This document shows positions 28,721 to 42,557 of a DNA stretch of 64,000 nucleotides, one piece after another. Position numbers and translations under genes: made by a program. The stretch spans positions 62,001 to 126,000 of the forward strand of contig CAUYLG010039403.1 in assembly GCA_963573385.1 (NCBI GenBank), written 5' to 3'. The stretch is from Cacajao melanocephalus (lineage: Eukaryota; Chordata; Mammalia; Primates; Pitheciidae). Each line of letters starts with the position of its first letter. Position 1 is the stretch's first letter. The notes under the pieces were generated by a model, which was given only the letters and a program-made list of their open reading frames with translations, did not search any database and was not told where the DNA came from.

Positions 28721-29848
28721 ATTTCTATTTTAAGAGTTAGCAGTCAATTAGAAAAGACCTATTCATGTTTTTTTTTTCTTATTTAGTATTTAGTGCTAAT
28801 TTGGGATGTGAATTCACTTTCACATTGCTGTTTTAAAGCAATGTATATAAATGAGAATTGCTAGGACTTTTCAACCCCTGAGAGCTTTGAGAATGTATCA
28901 AAATTTAAAATTTGGCACTGCTTCAACAAATTTAATGTAATATCTTATTATTAATTTTCCCATTAGCTTTAGTAATGAAATTTGTTGATAGTGAGTTCTT
29001 TAATGTCTTCAGCAGATTGTGCATTTGGACCAAGAAATTCATAAAGAACCATGAAAATGAAGGTTCTCTCCTAGATACTCAGGGCCTCAGGGAGAGATAG
29101 GAGTAAAGGTTATAAAAGGCACTAACGGAGGCTTTATGTGTTGATTTCTAGAACTGATTTTAGTCTGAAAATTAAAACCCAGTTCTTACCAAAAAGGAAA
29201 AGAAGTTACCCATTGTGTTCTACTCTTCCTTTTCAATACCAAAAGTATGAAATGAAATAAAAAGTAATACATTATGGCCTCTAATATAATCATTTAGATA
29301 GCTTCTCCTGTTTCCTCTGTTATATTACTGTGTATATGAATGAGCACATCTGTTCCCAAAAGGCTTTAACATTCTGTAGTCTCTAGGAAATTTTATTTTT
29401 TTCTTTTAAATATCTTGAATAAATTCTATAGAAATATGTATGCCTTTTTATGCACCAAACTAAAATGAAGATTTCATAAGATCTAATTTAGCAAACTATT
29501 TTTAATGTTTTTTCCCTTTATTCAATATTAAGTGCTGCAAAATGAGCAAGACAGTTTCTCCTTTGGAGGATTATTCAGCTTTAATAGAAGATAGCACAAG
29601 ATCATATGTAACAGTAATAGAAAACTGGTTACAAGGCACATAAAAGAATTGCAGATAAACTGTGGGAGCTCAAAAAGATTATACCCATTTTAGAGTATAA
29701 GGGAAAACTTCCAAACTGGGAAAAGAATGTCAAATGGGTCTTGAAATATTATTAGGGTTTTAAAAAAGTGAATAGTGATAATGTTAACACTTTTTAGCTG
29801 AGCATTTATTACATATTCAGTTTCATTTTTGTCAAAAATGTCTGATAT
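28721..29848. other. Unassigned intronic sequence
   Basis: No exon or repeat is recognised. Confidence 0.5.
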
Positions 29849-29973
29849 ATAAGCGGAGCATAGTAGCATGTGTCTGTATATGGTCCCAGCCACTCAGGTG
29901 GCTAAAATGGGAGTAACCCAGGAGTTTCAGACTAGCCCAGGCAACACAGCCAGATCCTATCTCAAAAAAAAAA
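29849..29973 (+). mobile_element. Single Alu arm (FRAM/FLAM-type), sense
   Basis: It carries 'GGTCCCAGCCACTCAGG' through 'AGCCAGATCCTATCTC' and an A tail. A 29-base stretch (29,908-29,936) recurs at 31,919-31,947. Confidence 0.75.
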
Positions 29974-32743
29974 ATTCTTTTTTTTGATAAAAAAAAGATG
30001 TAGAGAGGAACAGTCATGTCACTCTAAATTGGGGGGGAAGTTGGGAAAGAATCTGGAATTATGGTGGATTCAAAAGACACATGATTTGAAATTTCAGAAT
30101 CAAAAGCTAGGTAGCTTATTGGGACACATCAAATGAGAAGTTTTCTACTTCAGCCACTACGATAATTAGTTGTAGTATATACTAGAGTTGAGAACCATTT
30201 CAAACAAAAATTATGTTGTGTTTCTGGAGAGGTAATGAGTGATTTGCATGAAAACTTGATAGTACATGCTTTGCCTTAAAAGGTGCTACTTTAATCTTCT
30301 ATCGTTTAAAAAATTTCTGTGACTTTATATGGATCAGCAATACTAGCAATTGTAGAATATATTCTATTATACATATTCTAGGATCAGCACTATATTTATT
30401 TGTTTGGTGTTTACATAGGTCTTAGTGTGTTTTAGAAATAATAGGATGGTTTGTTTAAAATGGGCTTTTGAAGATACAGTGTGACTTTAATGGTCTTAGA
30501 AAACTTATAGTCTAAATATGTACTGAAGAACAGTTTCATAAACACAAAGGGATAATATATTTCATGAATTATTAAGAATTTTTCTTTAAAGTCTTCTTTT
30601 TGAATAGGTATTAAGAAGAGGAATTAGACAAAACTTGATTGAATATGGTTTTAATTGCAGTTTATTGAGTTATATATAAGAGTCCAATTAGTTTAAACAA
30701 ATATGATCTCTGAGTTTATGGTATTCTGAGCCTTGTATTTTTTCATTGAATATCAGGGGTATATTAAAATGCTTTCATTTATATTTGTGTACAAAAGATT
30801 GTTCTGACAGTACGTTTAAGTGATTTTCACAACGTATTGCTGTCTGAAAATTTCTCTTGACTTCACATTTTGTTCTGAATATCTTGGTTTCTTTCCTCCA
30901 CCCACACAATGTTGGAGGCAAGGGAAGCAAGAGTTGCAAAGTAATACAGTGAATTTGAGAACCTTGGTTTTTTTTCAAAACAAAATAAACCTTTATTATA
31001 AGATTGCTTTTTATTGATATCAGAAAGGGTGGCACTTTGGCAAATGTTCAATAAGGGTGTGAATAACACCTTTAGGATTGATTTAGCTAGGATGAATAAG
31101 AAGCTTTGCTATTTGTCCTTGTAAATAGTTGGCTTGGTAAACATTGTGATGGTGATTGGCCAAATTTTCCATGGTGAAAGGTAAAATAAAACAACAAAAA
31201 ACCTGCCAAACTTATAGATCCAAATATCAGCAATTTTATGTCTATGTCAAGGTCTTCAAACAAGGAGCAATATGTTAATTAGGATCTCATTTGAATTTCT
31301 ATTGTGAAAAAATAATCATGTTAACTTACATGAAACCCAAGAGTTTGACAAATATTACTATGTGAAAATATTAATAGAGGAGGTCCTTGCTGAGAATTTA
31401 AAGCTGCATGAAATTCATAGATATGTGTAGAAATTTAAACTTAGTATCATATACTCTGTAGTAAACTCCAATAAAGGCAAGTGGCATAATTAGGACAAAG
31501 ATAATAGTAGAAGTAAAATAAAAATGTTTTTAAAACCTAATGGATGTCACATTAATCAGACTCAGTCTGTAACTCTGGTTAAAAATGTAAAATTTTAGGA
31601 ATTTTTGAGGTACTATGAGAAAGAAAATCTGCTTTGGTGGTGGGATGTGGGGAGAAAGAAATGTCTGTGGCAATTAAAATGTATATAGTGTAAGAAGTAC
31701 ATTTGCAATTCTAATCACTTAGTTCAAAAGCAGAAAAATATATCATGCAACTTTATTTACTTTTAATACTATTATTATTACATGCTTAAAAACAGATAAT
31801 CTTGACAAATTCTAGAGGGGAAAAGTGTTATTTTTAATTCCGTTAGCTACTTTAAGATAGGAACATTTCTTATTAGTCTCCTGGCACAGAAACAGAACCA
31901 TAGTAGGCACTCCATAAGTGGGAGTAACCCAGGAGATTCAGACTAGCTAACCTGAATTTTAGAAATATCAGGGTGTAAAGCAGAGTTGTTTTTCTAGGCT
32001 TTAAAACTATACTATTCCTCCTTACCCCTGTACACACCTTTGAACCTCAGTTTTGATGCAAATAGGTTCTTAGTTTTGAGTGTGAAGAAAACTAGTTGAT
32101 ACTTTTTATCTACCAAATGTTGGCCAGAGCTGAAATTGCCTGAAAGGGAACTTGATTTAGCAGAATTCCTTCTTTTCAGGAAGAAGGACTTCCATTCTAA
32201 AGTCTAGAATATAGACTAAATTATATGAATGGGAGGAGTCTGTTTTTATCTGAGATGGCTGATTGGAAAAAGAGTAGGTAAACTAGAGACCTGATTTGAA
32301 AAAAGGAAAAGATAGTCCCGTTTAGTGGTCAGTCCTAACAGTATGGTTAAAGGGGAGCTAAATTTCAACTTTCAGGGGTCAGCTTAGACAACCACCTAGA
32401 TTTTCCAAGTTAGTTCCAATTTCAAGTACAGTAATCCTTTGACGGTGGTCACAGTCAAGGTCTTGTTGGTAATAGAGGGTTGGGGAAAAAGTTAAAACAG
32501 CATTAAGTGAATATATTTTTAACGTAACGAAAGTTCCCAGAAGACATCCACTTCAAATTCAAGCCATATTCCTCAGTGTTAAGAACCTTACTCTTCTCCA
32601 TGACAGTATGAGGAAAAATAAAATAAACTTAAAAAATAAGAAAACCTCATTCAACATTGTTTGAAAAACATAACTGTGATGTTATGATCTACTAAAGCAT
32701 GGTGGCCCAACAACTTTCATACAGAATCATGCCTGTCTGAAAT
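29974..32743. other. Unassigned intronic sequence
   Basis: AT-rich with no exon supported. A MIR/L2-type 3' tail lies near 31,880-31,918 ('AGTAGGCACTCCATAAGTG'), followed directly by the 29-base echo of the Alu arm at 29,908. Confidence 0.5.
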
Positions 32744-32876
32744 TTTAAACTTTTTATAGAGACAATGACTCACTATGTTGCCCAGGCTGGTCTCAAACTC
32801 CTGTGCTCAAGCAAGCCTCATGCCTAGGCCTCCCAAAGTGCTGGGATTACAGGGGTGAGCCACCTTGCCCAGCCTC
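32744..32876 (-). mobile_element. Single Alu arm (FLAM-type), antisense
   Basis: On the + strand it reads 'ACTATGTTGCCCAGGCTGG' to 'AGCCACCTTGCCCAGCC', one arm only. Confidence 0.85.
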
Positions 32877-34040
32877 AAATACACTCTTAATGGCTTGGAA
32901 TTTAATAGGTTTTATGCTTTCATTCTCCTTTATTTTGTTGTTGTTGAATAAATATCAGCAAAAGTGTTAGAGAACAACCTGAACTTTTGCAAATTAATAT
33001 GCTTTAAGGGAATGTTTGTTCTGGTCTTGGTAGACTATCCATCTTAAAGTATAAAGATATTTTTCTCTGCCATAAAGATATAAAGAGGAATTAATAATTG
33101 TCATACTTTTTGTTTACACCAAACTGAATTTTTTCAAGTACAGTTTTATATTTTGGTATACAGATATTAAAAATCACAATTGAATAATTTTTTTGGGTTT
33201 GTTACAGTCCACCCTACCCTACTCCCCCCGATCTCTGAGTAAACTCATACTTGATCTAATTTGTACTTGTTCTCAGTATCTAAAAATAGACCATATCTAA
33301 CATCTACAGAGATTCCTTCTGATTAATTTTGTCCAAACTAGTTTTACATAGTTTAATAAGCATCCTCCAGCTTTATATACAGTTTCGTATTTCTTTGACA
33401 TAATTGCATTCCGGACATTTTCATGCAACCCATTTTATTCAAGGAAAGAGCCACATTACTGATCTGTTGCACCCATCACTGTCTGGTGACTCCAAGGATC
33501 TCCTTCCTTAGGGAAAGAGCCTTCCTCCTGGGAGAAATTAAACCATAATATATGCAAATCCTCAGGGAGCCCACACGAGCCACCTGTATTCATCAAGATA
33601 GATTTTCACAGATAAACAGTAAAAAATTACCAAGACAAATGAGAATCAGTAACTAGAAAGATAACCAGCCTATGTGTGTCTTTTAGGGCTTTCAATTTAT
33701 AGTTTTCCTCATCTGTCTTGTCTTAAAATATATGGCACATCTTTCTCTCTCCACCTGTAGATTGATCTCTCATCTATCAGTTAATCTATTTTGAAAGGTT
33801 TCTATTTGAGATGACTTCACAAGGGTCGCAAAAGTGAATTTTATGTGTGCTACACAGCCTGTGTTTTGGGTCAGACTATTTCACTATTCCTCTCAAATTT
33901 GTCAAAAAAAAGTAAGTTACCATAATGCAATAATAAACAGACTAAAAATGTAAGTTTGATATAGTACATTATTTTTGTCCTAAACATTGTTGCCAGACAT
34001 CTTCTGGCACTGGTTGGTTGGTTTATTTATTTATTCATTC
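32877..34040. other. Unassigned intronic sequence
   Basis: No gene or repeat family is recognised. Confidence 0.5.
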
Positions 34041-34044
34041 ATGC

Positions 34045-34205
34045 AGTGTGGAATGGTAGAAAGAACACATGCTTGAATTTATATCTCAGCTCTAGCCACT
34101 TAGTTTCTAAATGACCTTGAACAAATTATTTAGTCTGGTTTCCTCATCTGTCACAGGACAATTGTAAAGATTAACATATGAAAGTTCCTAGTACCCACTA
34201 TATAC
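34045..34205 (+). mobile_element. MIR, sense
   Basis: 'GTGGAATGGTAGAAAGAACA', 'AATGACCTTGAACAAATTA' and 'TTTCCTCATCTGTCA' follow the MIR consensus order. Confidence 0.7.
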
Positions 34206-34229
34206 ATGTGTGTTTTCTTCCTCATTCTG

Positions 34230-34840
34230 AAACCTAAGTTTAAAGGATTTTCATCCTGATTCTTAAGGCCCACTATTTCAGGCACTTCTTTACCTTTCCA
34301 GATGCATCTCACTCAGCTATTAAACATTGATTCAACACTTCCAGACAGTCACTGAGCTTACAAAGCCATGGTTCATGATTTCCACAAACTTACTCTATAT
34401 TGATCTCCTAACCAAACTCCAGGGAACCTACTTACTTATTCTTTCCTGAGAACGCAATATACTTTTTTTCCCTTGTCTTTTTATCTTCATGCAATTGTTT
34501 CTTCCACGTGAAATGGTTTTTTTTTTCCCACTTATCAAAGTCTAGTCTGTCTCTCACGGTCCAAATCAAGTATCTCTCCTTCTATGAAGCTTTATCTTGT
34601 TCCTCTTCCTCCTAAGTAGTAACAGTTTTTTTTTTTAAGTCTTACAGCATTTATGGTGTTTTGCATTAATGTGGTATCTGTTCTGTACTGATTTGATTTA
34701 TACCTTTTTTAATAAACATAAGTAAACAAATGTATGATATACAGAGCCATACCTTTTGCATTAGTTTGAATACTCCCGTAACTTCTGACCTTATAGTGAA
34801 TGCTCAGTAATATTTGTTGGGTTAGTAATTGTATTGTTGG
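34230..34840 (-). mobile_element. Probable L2 fragment, antisense
   Basis: 'AATCAAGTATCTCTCCTTCT' with 'GAAGCTTTATCTTG' and 'TGAATGCTCAGTAATATTTG' resembles the antisense L2 3' region. Divergence is high. Confidence 0.5.
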
Positions 34841-34876
34841 TGACTCTAGATGCACTAAATTAAAAGTAGGGAGACC

Positions 34877-35260
<384 letters not shown>

Positions 35261-35286
35261 TCATTAATTAGCATTTTATAGGAAGT

Positions 35287-35581
35287 ATAGGTTAAATATC
35301 CTTTAACCAAATGCTTGGGACCAGAAGTGTTTTGGATTTGGAATATTTGCATTTATCTTATGAGATATCTTGGGGATGGGACCCATAAAATTCATTTATG
35401 TTTCATATACACCTTATGCAAACAGCCTGAAGACAATTTCGTACAATCTTTTTATAATTTTGTTCATGAAAGTTTATGTTAAGTACTTATGTGTGGAATT
35501 TTCCACTTATGATGTCATATGTTGCTCAAAATTTTCAGATTTTGGAGCATTTTGCAATTTCAGATTAGGGTTGCTCAACCT
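35287..35581 (+). mobile_element. Tigger-like short DNA element (copy 2, near-complete)
   Basis: Ends are inverted: TAGGTTAAATATCC at the left and GGTTGCTCAACCTG at the right, each next to TA. Inside are 'CAAATGCTTGGGACCAGAAG' and 'GAGATATCTTGGGGATGGGA'. It has no coding capacity and is the same family as 24,950-25,140. Confidence 0.7.
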
Positions 35582-35984
35582 GTACTAATCTAGATACTTC
35601 TATATCGTCTGGTAACCTAGATATATTAGTTATTAGAGGATTTTGACTTATAGCTATTTAACCAAATAGGACTATTAACTAGCTAGAGGGACAGGCTAGA
35701 TAATTAATTAAAGCATTAGGTATTTATATTAAATACCAGGCATTGGATTAAATACCAAATTTGTTGGTTTGGTAATGTCTTTGTCCTCATAGGAATCAAG
35801 TGAAATTATATTGGTCATGGGCTTATATTGAGCTATGTATTTGAGTATTTAGCTTAATGTAATGCTGTTGCTGTGGTGTATCTTTCTGGCCCAGAGCTCC
35901 TAAAATGCCTAGAAATTTTTGAGTGATAGGATGTCTTTTATTATTTATAACACCCCCCTTTCTGATCATAACTGAAAGGTAACT

Positions 35985-36560
35985 TAGGGTAGGGCCAGAA
36001 GAACCAAGAAATTAAGAGGGTTAGGACTTAAGAGGGAAATTAAGAGGGTTTTAGCCTCACCAGTGACCTCTAGGGAAAGGGACAGAGGCCTGGAGATTGA
36101 GTCGAATTTTTGGATTGGTGAACATATCAAGTTGCTGGGGGAGTGGCATTCCTGGAGAGGGCATGGAAGTTCCACTGCCCTACTGTACCCCCCACATTCC
36201 TTGCCCTGTACACCTCTTTCATTTGGCTGTTCCTGGGTTGCCTTCTTGGTAATAAACCAGTAAACATAAAAGAAGTGTTTTCTTGTGTTCTTCTATGAGC
36301 TGTACCAGTAAATTATGGAACCTGAGGAGGGGGTTGTGGGAACCCCTAATTTATAGTCAGTTTGTCGGAAGTCAGGTAGTTTGAGACTTTTAATAGGCAT
36401 ATGAACTTGGGGGAGTCTTGTGGCACTGAGCCCTTTAACTTGTGAGATCTGACACTAACTAACTCCAGGTAGATGATAGTGTCAGAATTGAATTGATTTG
36501 TTGGATGCCAAGTCAGTGTCAGAATTGGAGAGTTGGTGGTTGATGTCAGAGAGAACACTC
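35985..36560 (+). mobile_element. LTR-like ancient repeat
   Basis: It contains 'GGCATTCCTGGAGAGGGCAT', 'TTTGGCTGTTCCTGGGTTG', an AATAAA at about 36,251, and 'GAGGAGGGGGTTGTGGGAAC'. This order is familiar from an old solo LTR-type repeat with its own poly(A) signal. No viral genes are present. I cannot name the family. Confidence 0.5.
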
Positions 36561-36954
36561 ATTGTACATGATGCAAGATTATCAGCAAAAACATTAAAAA
36601 GCTCATGTTTGTGATTAAAACTAGTCTGAAACAGATTATGAGATTCAAAATTCCAAACCTGTCAGTTTCATAATTTCTAGTTCAAAAAGTGGTTCGTTTG
36701 GGAAATTTTTCAGTTTTGCTTGTGAAAATTTAATCTGTAGAATGTTCAAAAGATTAGTTTCCCTCACTTTCTCTGGCTCCAGAAATAGGAGTGAACAGTA
36801 TCTAGAATTTTTAAAATTTAGGTAGGTTCTAAAGTTGCGTAAGATCAGTAATGTGTTTGAATTCCAGAGGCATGTGCTAGCATCCAGTGATCCTTGAGTC
36901 TACAGTGGAGTTTTGTTTTTAATGTACTAGTGCTTTATTTGCTTATTTTTTGTA
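36561..36954. other. Unassigned intronic sequence
   Basis: No gene or repeat is recognised. Confidence 0.5.
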
Positions 36955-37890
36955 ACTGCTTTATCGAGGTATAATTTTTATAACCATGTATGTAAACACT
37001 TAAAGGGTAAACTTAAGTGGTTTTTAGTATAATCTCAGAGTTGTGCAGCAAATCAATTTTAGAACATTTTCATCACCCGAAAAAGAAATCTCATACCCTT
37101 TAGCTATCATTCCCCAATTTCCTGTTCTCTCCTCTTCCTATCTCCTCCCAGGCAACCACTAATCTACTTTCTGTCTCTGGATTTGCCTGTTCTGGACATT
37201 TCATATAAATGGAATCATACAATACGTGATTCTTTGTGACTGACTTCTTTCACTTGCGAGGTTCATCCATGTTTTAGTATATATCAGTACTTCATTCCTT
37301 TTTATTGCAAAATAATATTGCATTGTATGGTTATACTACATTTTGTTTATCCATCATTGATGGACGTTTGGGTTGTTTCTACTTTTGGGACTATTATGAA
37401 TAATGCTGCTGTGAACATTCATGCACAGTCTGTGTGTGGACATAGGTCTTCATTTCTCTTGGGTATTTACCTAGGCATTGAATTCCTGAGTCACATGATA
37501 ACTTAATGTTTAATCTGGAAGAACTGCCAGACTGTTTTCCAGAGTAACTACACCATTTTACTTTACCACTAGCGATGATTAAGGACTCCAGCTTTTCCAC
37601 ATCCTTACCAATATTTGTCATTATCTGCCTTTTTGGTAATAGCCATCCTAGTGCGTTTGAGGTGGTCATTGTGGGTTTGATTTTTATTTCCCTAATGACT
37701 AATGAGCATCTTTTTATGTGCATATTGGCTATTTGTGTATCTTCTTTGGAGAAATAGATCCTTTACCAATTTTTAATTTCATTATTTATATTTTATTGAG
37801 TTATGGGACCTCTTTATATATTCTAGATATAAGTCCCTTATCAGATATATGATTTGCAAATAATTTTTCCCATTATGTAGGTTACCTATG
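36955..37890 (-). mobile_element. Old L1 fragment (ORF2 end and 3' part), antisense
   Basis: On the + strand it reads 'CTTTATCGAGGTATAATTTT', 'CATATAAATGGAATCATACA', 'AATAATGCTGCTGTGAACAT' and 'GTAATAGCCATCCTAGTGCG', the well-known antisense L1 sequence. All frames are broken. Confidence 0.85.
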
Positions 37891-40800
37891 GCAGTACTTT
37901 TGATACCAAGCTTTCTTTTGTTTAAGTAGACTGCCAGGTAAACAAAGCCCACAAAGTGGCAGTATGAACGGTCAATTTAGGGAGGCAGTGCTCTATCTGG
38001 TGAGCAAAAAGAAACAAATCTCCATGGTATGCCTGTCATTAAATTTTTGTCTAATTTTCAGCTTTTTCTTTGTGGTATAAAATTATAACAACATATAGCC
38101 AAGAGTGGAGCTAAAGTTGAACATTTAGCTATCTCCTGTTAATAATACACAGTACAAGATAGGAGTTACTTGTTGGCTGACTGCTCTGTTCTTTAGTGCT
38201 TATGGTATTGCCTCCAAAATTAATGAGACAGACTCTAACATAGGAGTCCAAGGATCAGTTAGCTAGCTGCACTACTTAGCCCTATGACTGTTATCAAATA
38301 ACTTACCCTCTCTGAATATACATTCTTCTCATCTATTATAAAATGAAATTGGAAGGAAAATTGAACAAATTGCACAGTATATTAAGGTATTTACAGCTTT
38401 AAAATATAATTATATAATACAGTAACACAGTGATTATTTTTCTTCTTAAACCTTGTTGAAAAATCTTAGGCCTAATGTACATTTTCTCAAAAGGATTGGA
38501 GTTAGATGGATTTGACAAGTAAAAAACTGGGCATATGTCAGTACTCAATAAAAATGTACTATGGAATAGCAAATGCCATCTGTGTGAATTTGCATTGTGA
38601 GATAGAGGAACGTGTGACCTAAGAGTCACCAGTAAAGGAAGAAATAATTTATGTACCTGCTGTGGGTGTGGCTAGAGGTAAAGGAACGGTGAGGAATGAG
38701 TCCTTGATTGCCATCTTGGAAGTATTCAGAGATCATTAAAGAAGAAGGACGTTCTCAGAGATCAGTGTGTCCAAAGGTGAAACAAAACCTAATAAGAAAA
38801 CTAGGTCCATTAGGAAAAGAAACATCTGAAAAGGCCGAGAAATTGTGAGGTAAGTATACTTTGTTTTGTTTTGTTTTCTGGAGTTATTTTTTTTTAAAGT
38901 TTCAGAGAACTGAAAGTTTGTCATTTTCCCTGAACTAAGCTGAAATAATTGCTAGAGGTACAGACATCATAGAGGACAATAAGGAAGTTTAAGACTTTTG
39001 TAGGCCAAGGAGGACATGGAAGAGTAGGGGAAAGGTCATTGAGATACAGGTTCATTTGCCAGTTTGGTAACTTTGCCACCAAGAATGCTACTTAAGGTTT
39101 TGGTCATGTTTTGTTTTTGTATTTGACTGGCCTTCATGATGTTATTAAACATCATTGTAAATAAAGCATATATGAGAAGCAAAAATAAAGTTATCTTTTA
39201 AAAAATTTAGGTTTGAAAAGCTTAGAAATTTAATTCTAACCCTTTTTTCCTTATGAATATGAGTCTTTGTCCCATTATAAAAATAGCTCATTATAATACT
39301 CAGAAAATATGGAGATTTTTGTCTTTAACGTCTTCTTTGAACTCTTTAAGAAAAAATATATTTCCTCAAGAGATTATTTGATATAAACACAGATCTTGAA
39401 ATATATAAGGAATTTTTATACTCTTAATGCTCTGTTTTTAATCATTAAGATGGTAATGATGATACAAGAACTATTGCTATCTTATTTTTTCTCGGGTTAA
39501 GCAGGAAATATGCTTCCAAAATTAAAAGAGTTGGTATATTGGTTCAAAGAATGGCAGGACCTCAGGTTTTGTTACGGAATCAAGTATAAGGCATTGAGAC
39601 TCAACTATGACTACATTTTATTTAGTATGAGTATTAAACCTGTCACGTCCGGCTTCTTGAGCAATTTCATCAGCCCAGAATCACACATGACAAGGCAGGA
39701 TCATCAAATAGCAAATCTTAGAATATGCCCTGATCATTTTTACAGGTATGTTTCCGGGATTGAACAGGTATCAACATTGGATATAAGCAGCCAGATTTAT
39801 TTCGCTGCAACCTAAGTGGGCCTGCTGCCAGCGCAAGGAGCAAAAGAAACATTATGCAGATTTACAGAAGAACTGCTTCAGGGGATGTGACAGTTATGGA
39901 ATGCTGAGAAACAACAGAAGTTAAACTCGTCGCTGTGTGATAGAGGGTGGTTCCTTTTATGCCAAGTCACTAAGTTGCTAGGTACTATTATAGTGATGTT
40001 CTTTTAAAAATGATAGCCCTACTGTGAACCAGAACTGTTGTCCCGTGGACACATTGTGAGAAGGCTTTGCAGGTGAACTTAGGGCCACCAAAAGTATTTT
40101 TATACGGCTTTAAAAAAAAATGTATCTATAGGTGGGACTTTGAATGACTACAATTAAGGTCACCAAGGACACTTACTGACTTTCCAGTTAGGTATTATAG
40201 CAATGTATTATTCAGTATAACGTAATTGAATTAAGTCTAAAATTGTCTAGATAGCCATTTACGTAGATGGCTCTGAACTATGGGTATCAATATAATTTTA
40301 GGGCTCTGCTGTAATCAACAAAATGGTTGAACACTTGGGGGCTGCTAAAGAACTTTAATAAAAGAATATCAAGCATCTAGACTCAAGTTGAACTTTAATG
40401 GGTAGAAATTATAGATGATTTGCACAGGCAAATTATTGAACAAGTATGAACAGCATTTACTCTTGTGACTTAATTTTAGCATTCTTTCAAATAATCTTAA
40501 ATGTAATTAATCAGGTTCTCCTTGGCTATTTGGAGGATTAGACTAACTCTATGTGTAACCATTCACCGTAAGAAAACACACTTCTTTTCCTGAGACAGCA
40601 TATGGGGAAATTTGGAGTAGCAGGCAGTACTTTCTAGAATGGAGTTTACAAGTGGGATAATCTGAGAGCAGCACATGTCAGTAAGTAGGTGCTTTTCATT
40701 AGCTATTTGATGAAGCTTGTCCAATCCCAGCTTACCTCTTGGTACTGCTATAGTTTCTCCACATTCATGAGCATCAAATGCATCTAATTTAAAGTGGTAA

Positions 40801-42177
40801 AGAATAAAGCTGGAAATAAACATGTGTGATCAATTGAAAATGTGATTGAATGTTCACCTGTTTTTATGCCTAAGATAATACAGTATTTTATAACCAGACC
40901 ACAAAAATCATTTTCCCTTAATAGTGCTAAAGGGGCTTTCTTTCTTTACATAGGAATTGTATTTATTCTTGTGTTTTTTAGAATGGAATGTTGCTTAACA
41001 GAGTGAGTACTATACTACATCTGTAAAAATAGATTTACTAATATGAAAAGGTGCTTCAGTATCATAGTTATACTTCTGACATTTATAGAATATTTATATA
41101 GTTAATTCAGGCTGCCTTTTAAGAAATGGAATATCAATACTCTTTCTGGAAGTACTTTACTCTATAACTTGATATTAAGCCTGTGTTAAAAATTGCTCTG
41201 TGCTTCCTCTTACTTCCGTTTCTTCCCTTTTGGGCCACAGACTTCGTTAGGGAGGAGGTGAGGGAGAAGTGAATTCTCACTTCAGTCAATTGAATCTAGA
41301 ATTCTGTAGTGTTTACCTATTTTGCATAACATAGGCCCACCCACACACATGAGGTGCTTAAGTGAAAGAACAGTGAGCAGACAGCTAGCTATTCAGTGTG
41401 TGGTTCCAACTGTAACTGGCAGATGCTTTAATACTATCTGGATTTTATTTTTCCGTGAGAAGGTTCTCTGTATAGCTTGTGGTGTTAACGACGAAATAGA
41501 GAGGTAGATGTTCTGTGGCTTCATTTTAAGTGTCACATTATCAAGTCTTCAGGTTAAAGTAAGCTTGCAAAAGGAAAGATTTGAAGCAGAATTCATCAGA
41601 TCTTTTCTATTTAACTTTTCACATTTATTTTTTCATATTCAGTTTTAGGAAGTATGTTGTATGGATTAAATTTCCTTTCATCTTAGGGAAGGAGTTAAAT
41701 AAATCTCAAGCTCGAAGGCATTTATATTCTTAGAGAATATTTACACTGTGAATCTCATCTCCCATCAGCCTTAAAGAAAGCCTAAGAAATATCTCTACAG
41801 GTATCTGTTGCCTGTTGATTATTGGTCAACAGAGAACTGAAAGCTGTTCATTTTTAATATTTTTGCAATCCAAGTTACAGTACTTAGGGTTTTTTAAAAA
41901 AACATGTTTTAGAACTTAATGTTCATTGTTTACTTTTCATTTACAAATTTGAGAATTATGTTGTTGATTCGTTGCCAGAATGGTGATGCCATCATTGTGC
42001 TTTAGTTAGCTGTTGACAGCTTATTCAGAAGCATAGTTTTTTAGTCATAAATCTTTTCTCAAGATCTTCTCAAGAAAGAGATCTGGACCTGTAAGACAAC
42101 TACAATTTAATATTTAAATTGTATAGTTAAATAAGGTGGGGAAAATTATGAAGAATTTGTTTAAAATACTGACAGTT
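37891..42177. other. Unassigned intronic sequence
   Basis: Over 4 kb without Alus. A 101-codon open frame at 39,510-39,815 shows no recognisable domain. The wording near 39,960-39,985 ('GCCAAGTCACTAAGTTGCTA') hints at an old MLT1-type LTR end. No exon is supported. Confidence 0.45.
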
Positions 42178-42468
42178 GGCTGGGCGCGGTGGCTCACACC
42201 TCTAATCCTAGCACTTTGGGAGGCCAAGGCAGGTGGATCACCTGAGGTCAGGAGTTTGAGACTATCCTGACCAACATGGAGAAACCCTGTCTCTACTAAA
42301 AATACAAAAATTAGCTGGGCATGGTGGCACATGCCTGTAATCCCAGCTACTCAGGAGGCTGAGGCAGGAGAATCGCTTGAACCTGGAAGGCGGAGGTGGT
42401 GGTGAGCCGAGATTGCGCCATTGCGCTCCGGCCTGGGCAACAAGAACGAAACTCTGTCTCAAAAAAAA
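42178..42468 (+). mobile_element. Alu element, sense
   Basis: This is a full copy whose A tail has grown directly into a TA/TG microsatellite. Confidence 0.95.
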
Positions 42469-42524
42469 CATATATATATATATATATATGTATATATGTG
42501 TGTATATATGTGTGTATATATATA

Positions 42525-42557
<33 letters not shown>
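42469..42557. repeat. Compound (TA)n(TG)n microsatellite in Alu tail
   Basis: About 89 bases alternate TATATA and TGTG blocks, seeded in the Alu tail. Every step is purine-pyrimidine alternating. Confidence 0.95.

Noticed and set aside
35985..36560. LTR-like repeat as a possible alternative PELI1 promoter
   Set aside because: No downstream donor site with good consensus was seen and the element is old and decayed. Transcript data would be needed.
39510..39815. 101-codon open frame in intron 1
   Set aside because: No recognisable domain, no splice-site pair framing it, and its length is expected by chance in 44 kb of intron.
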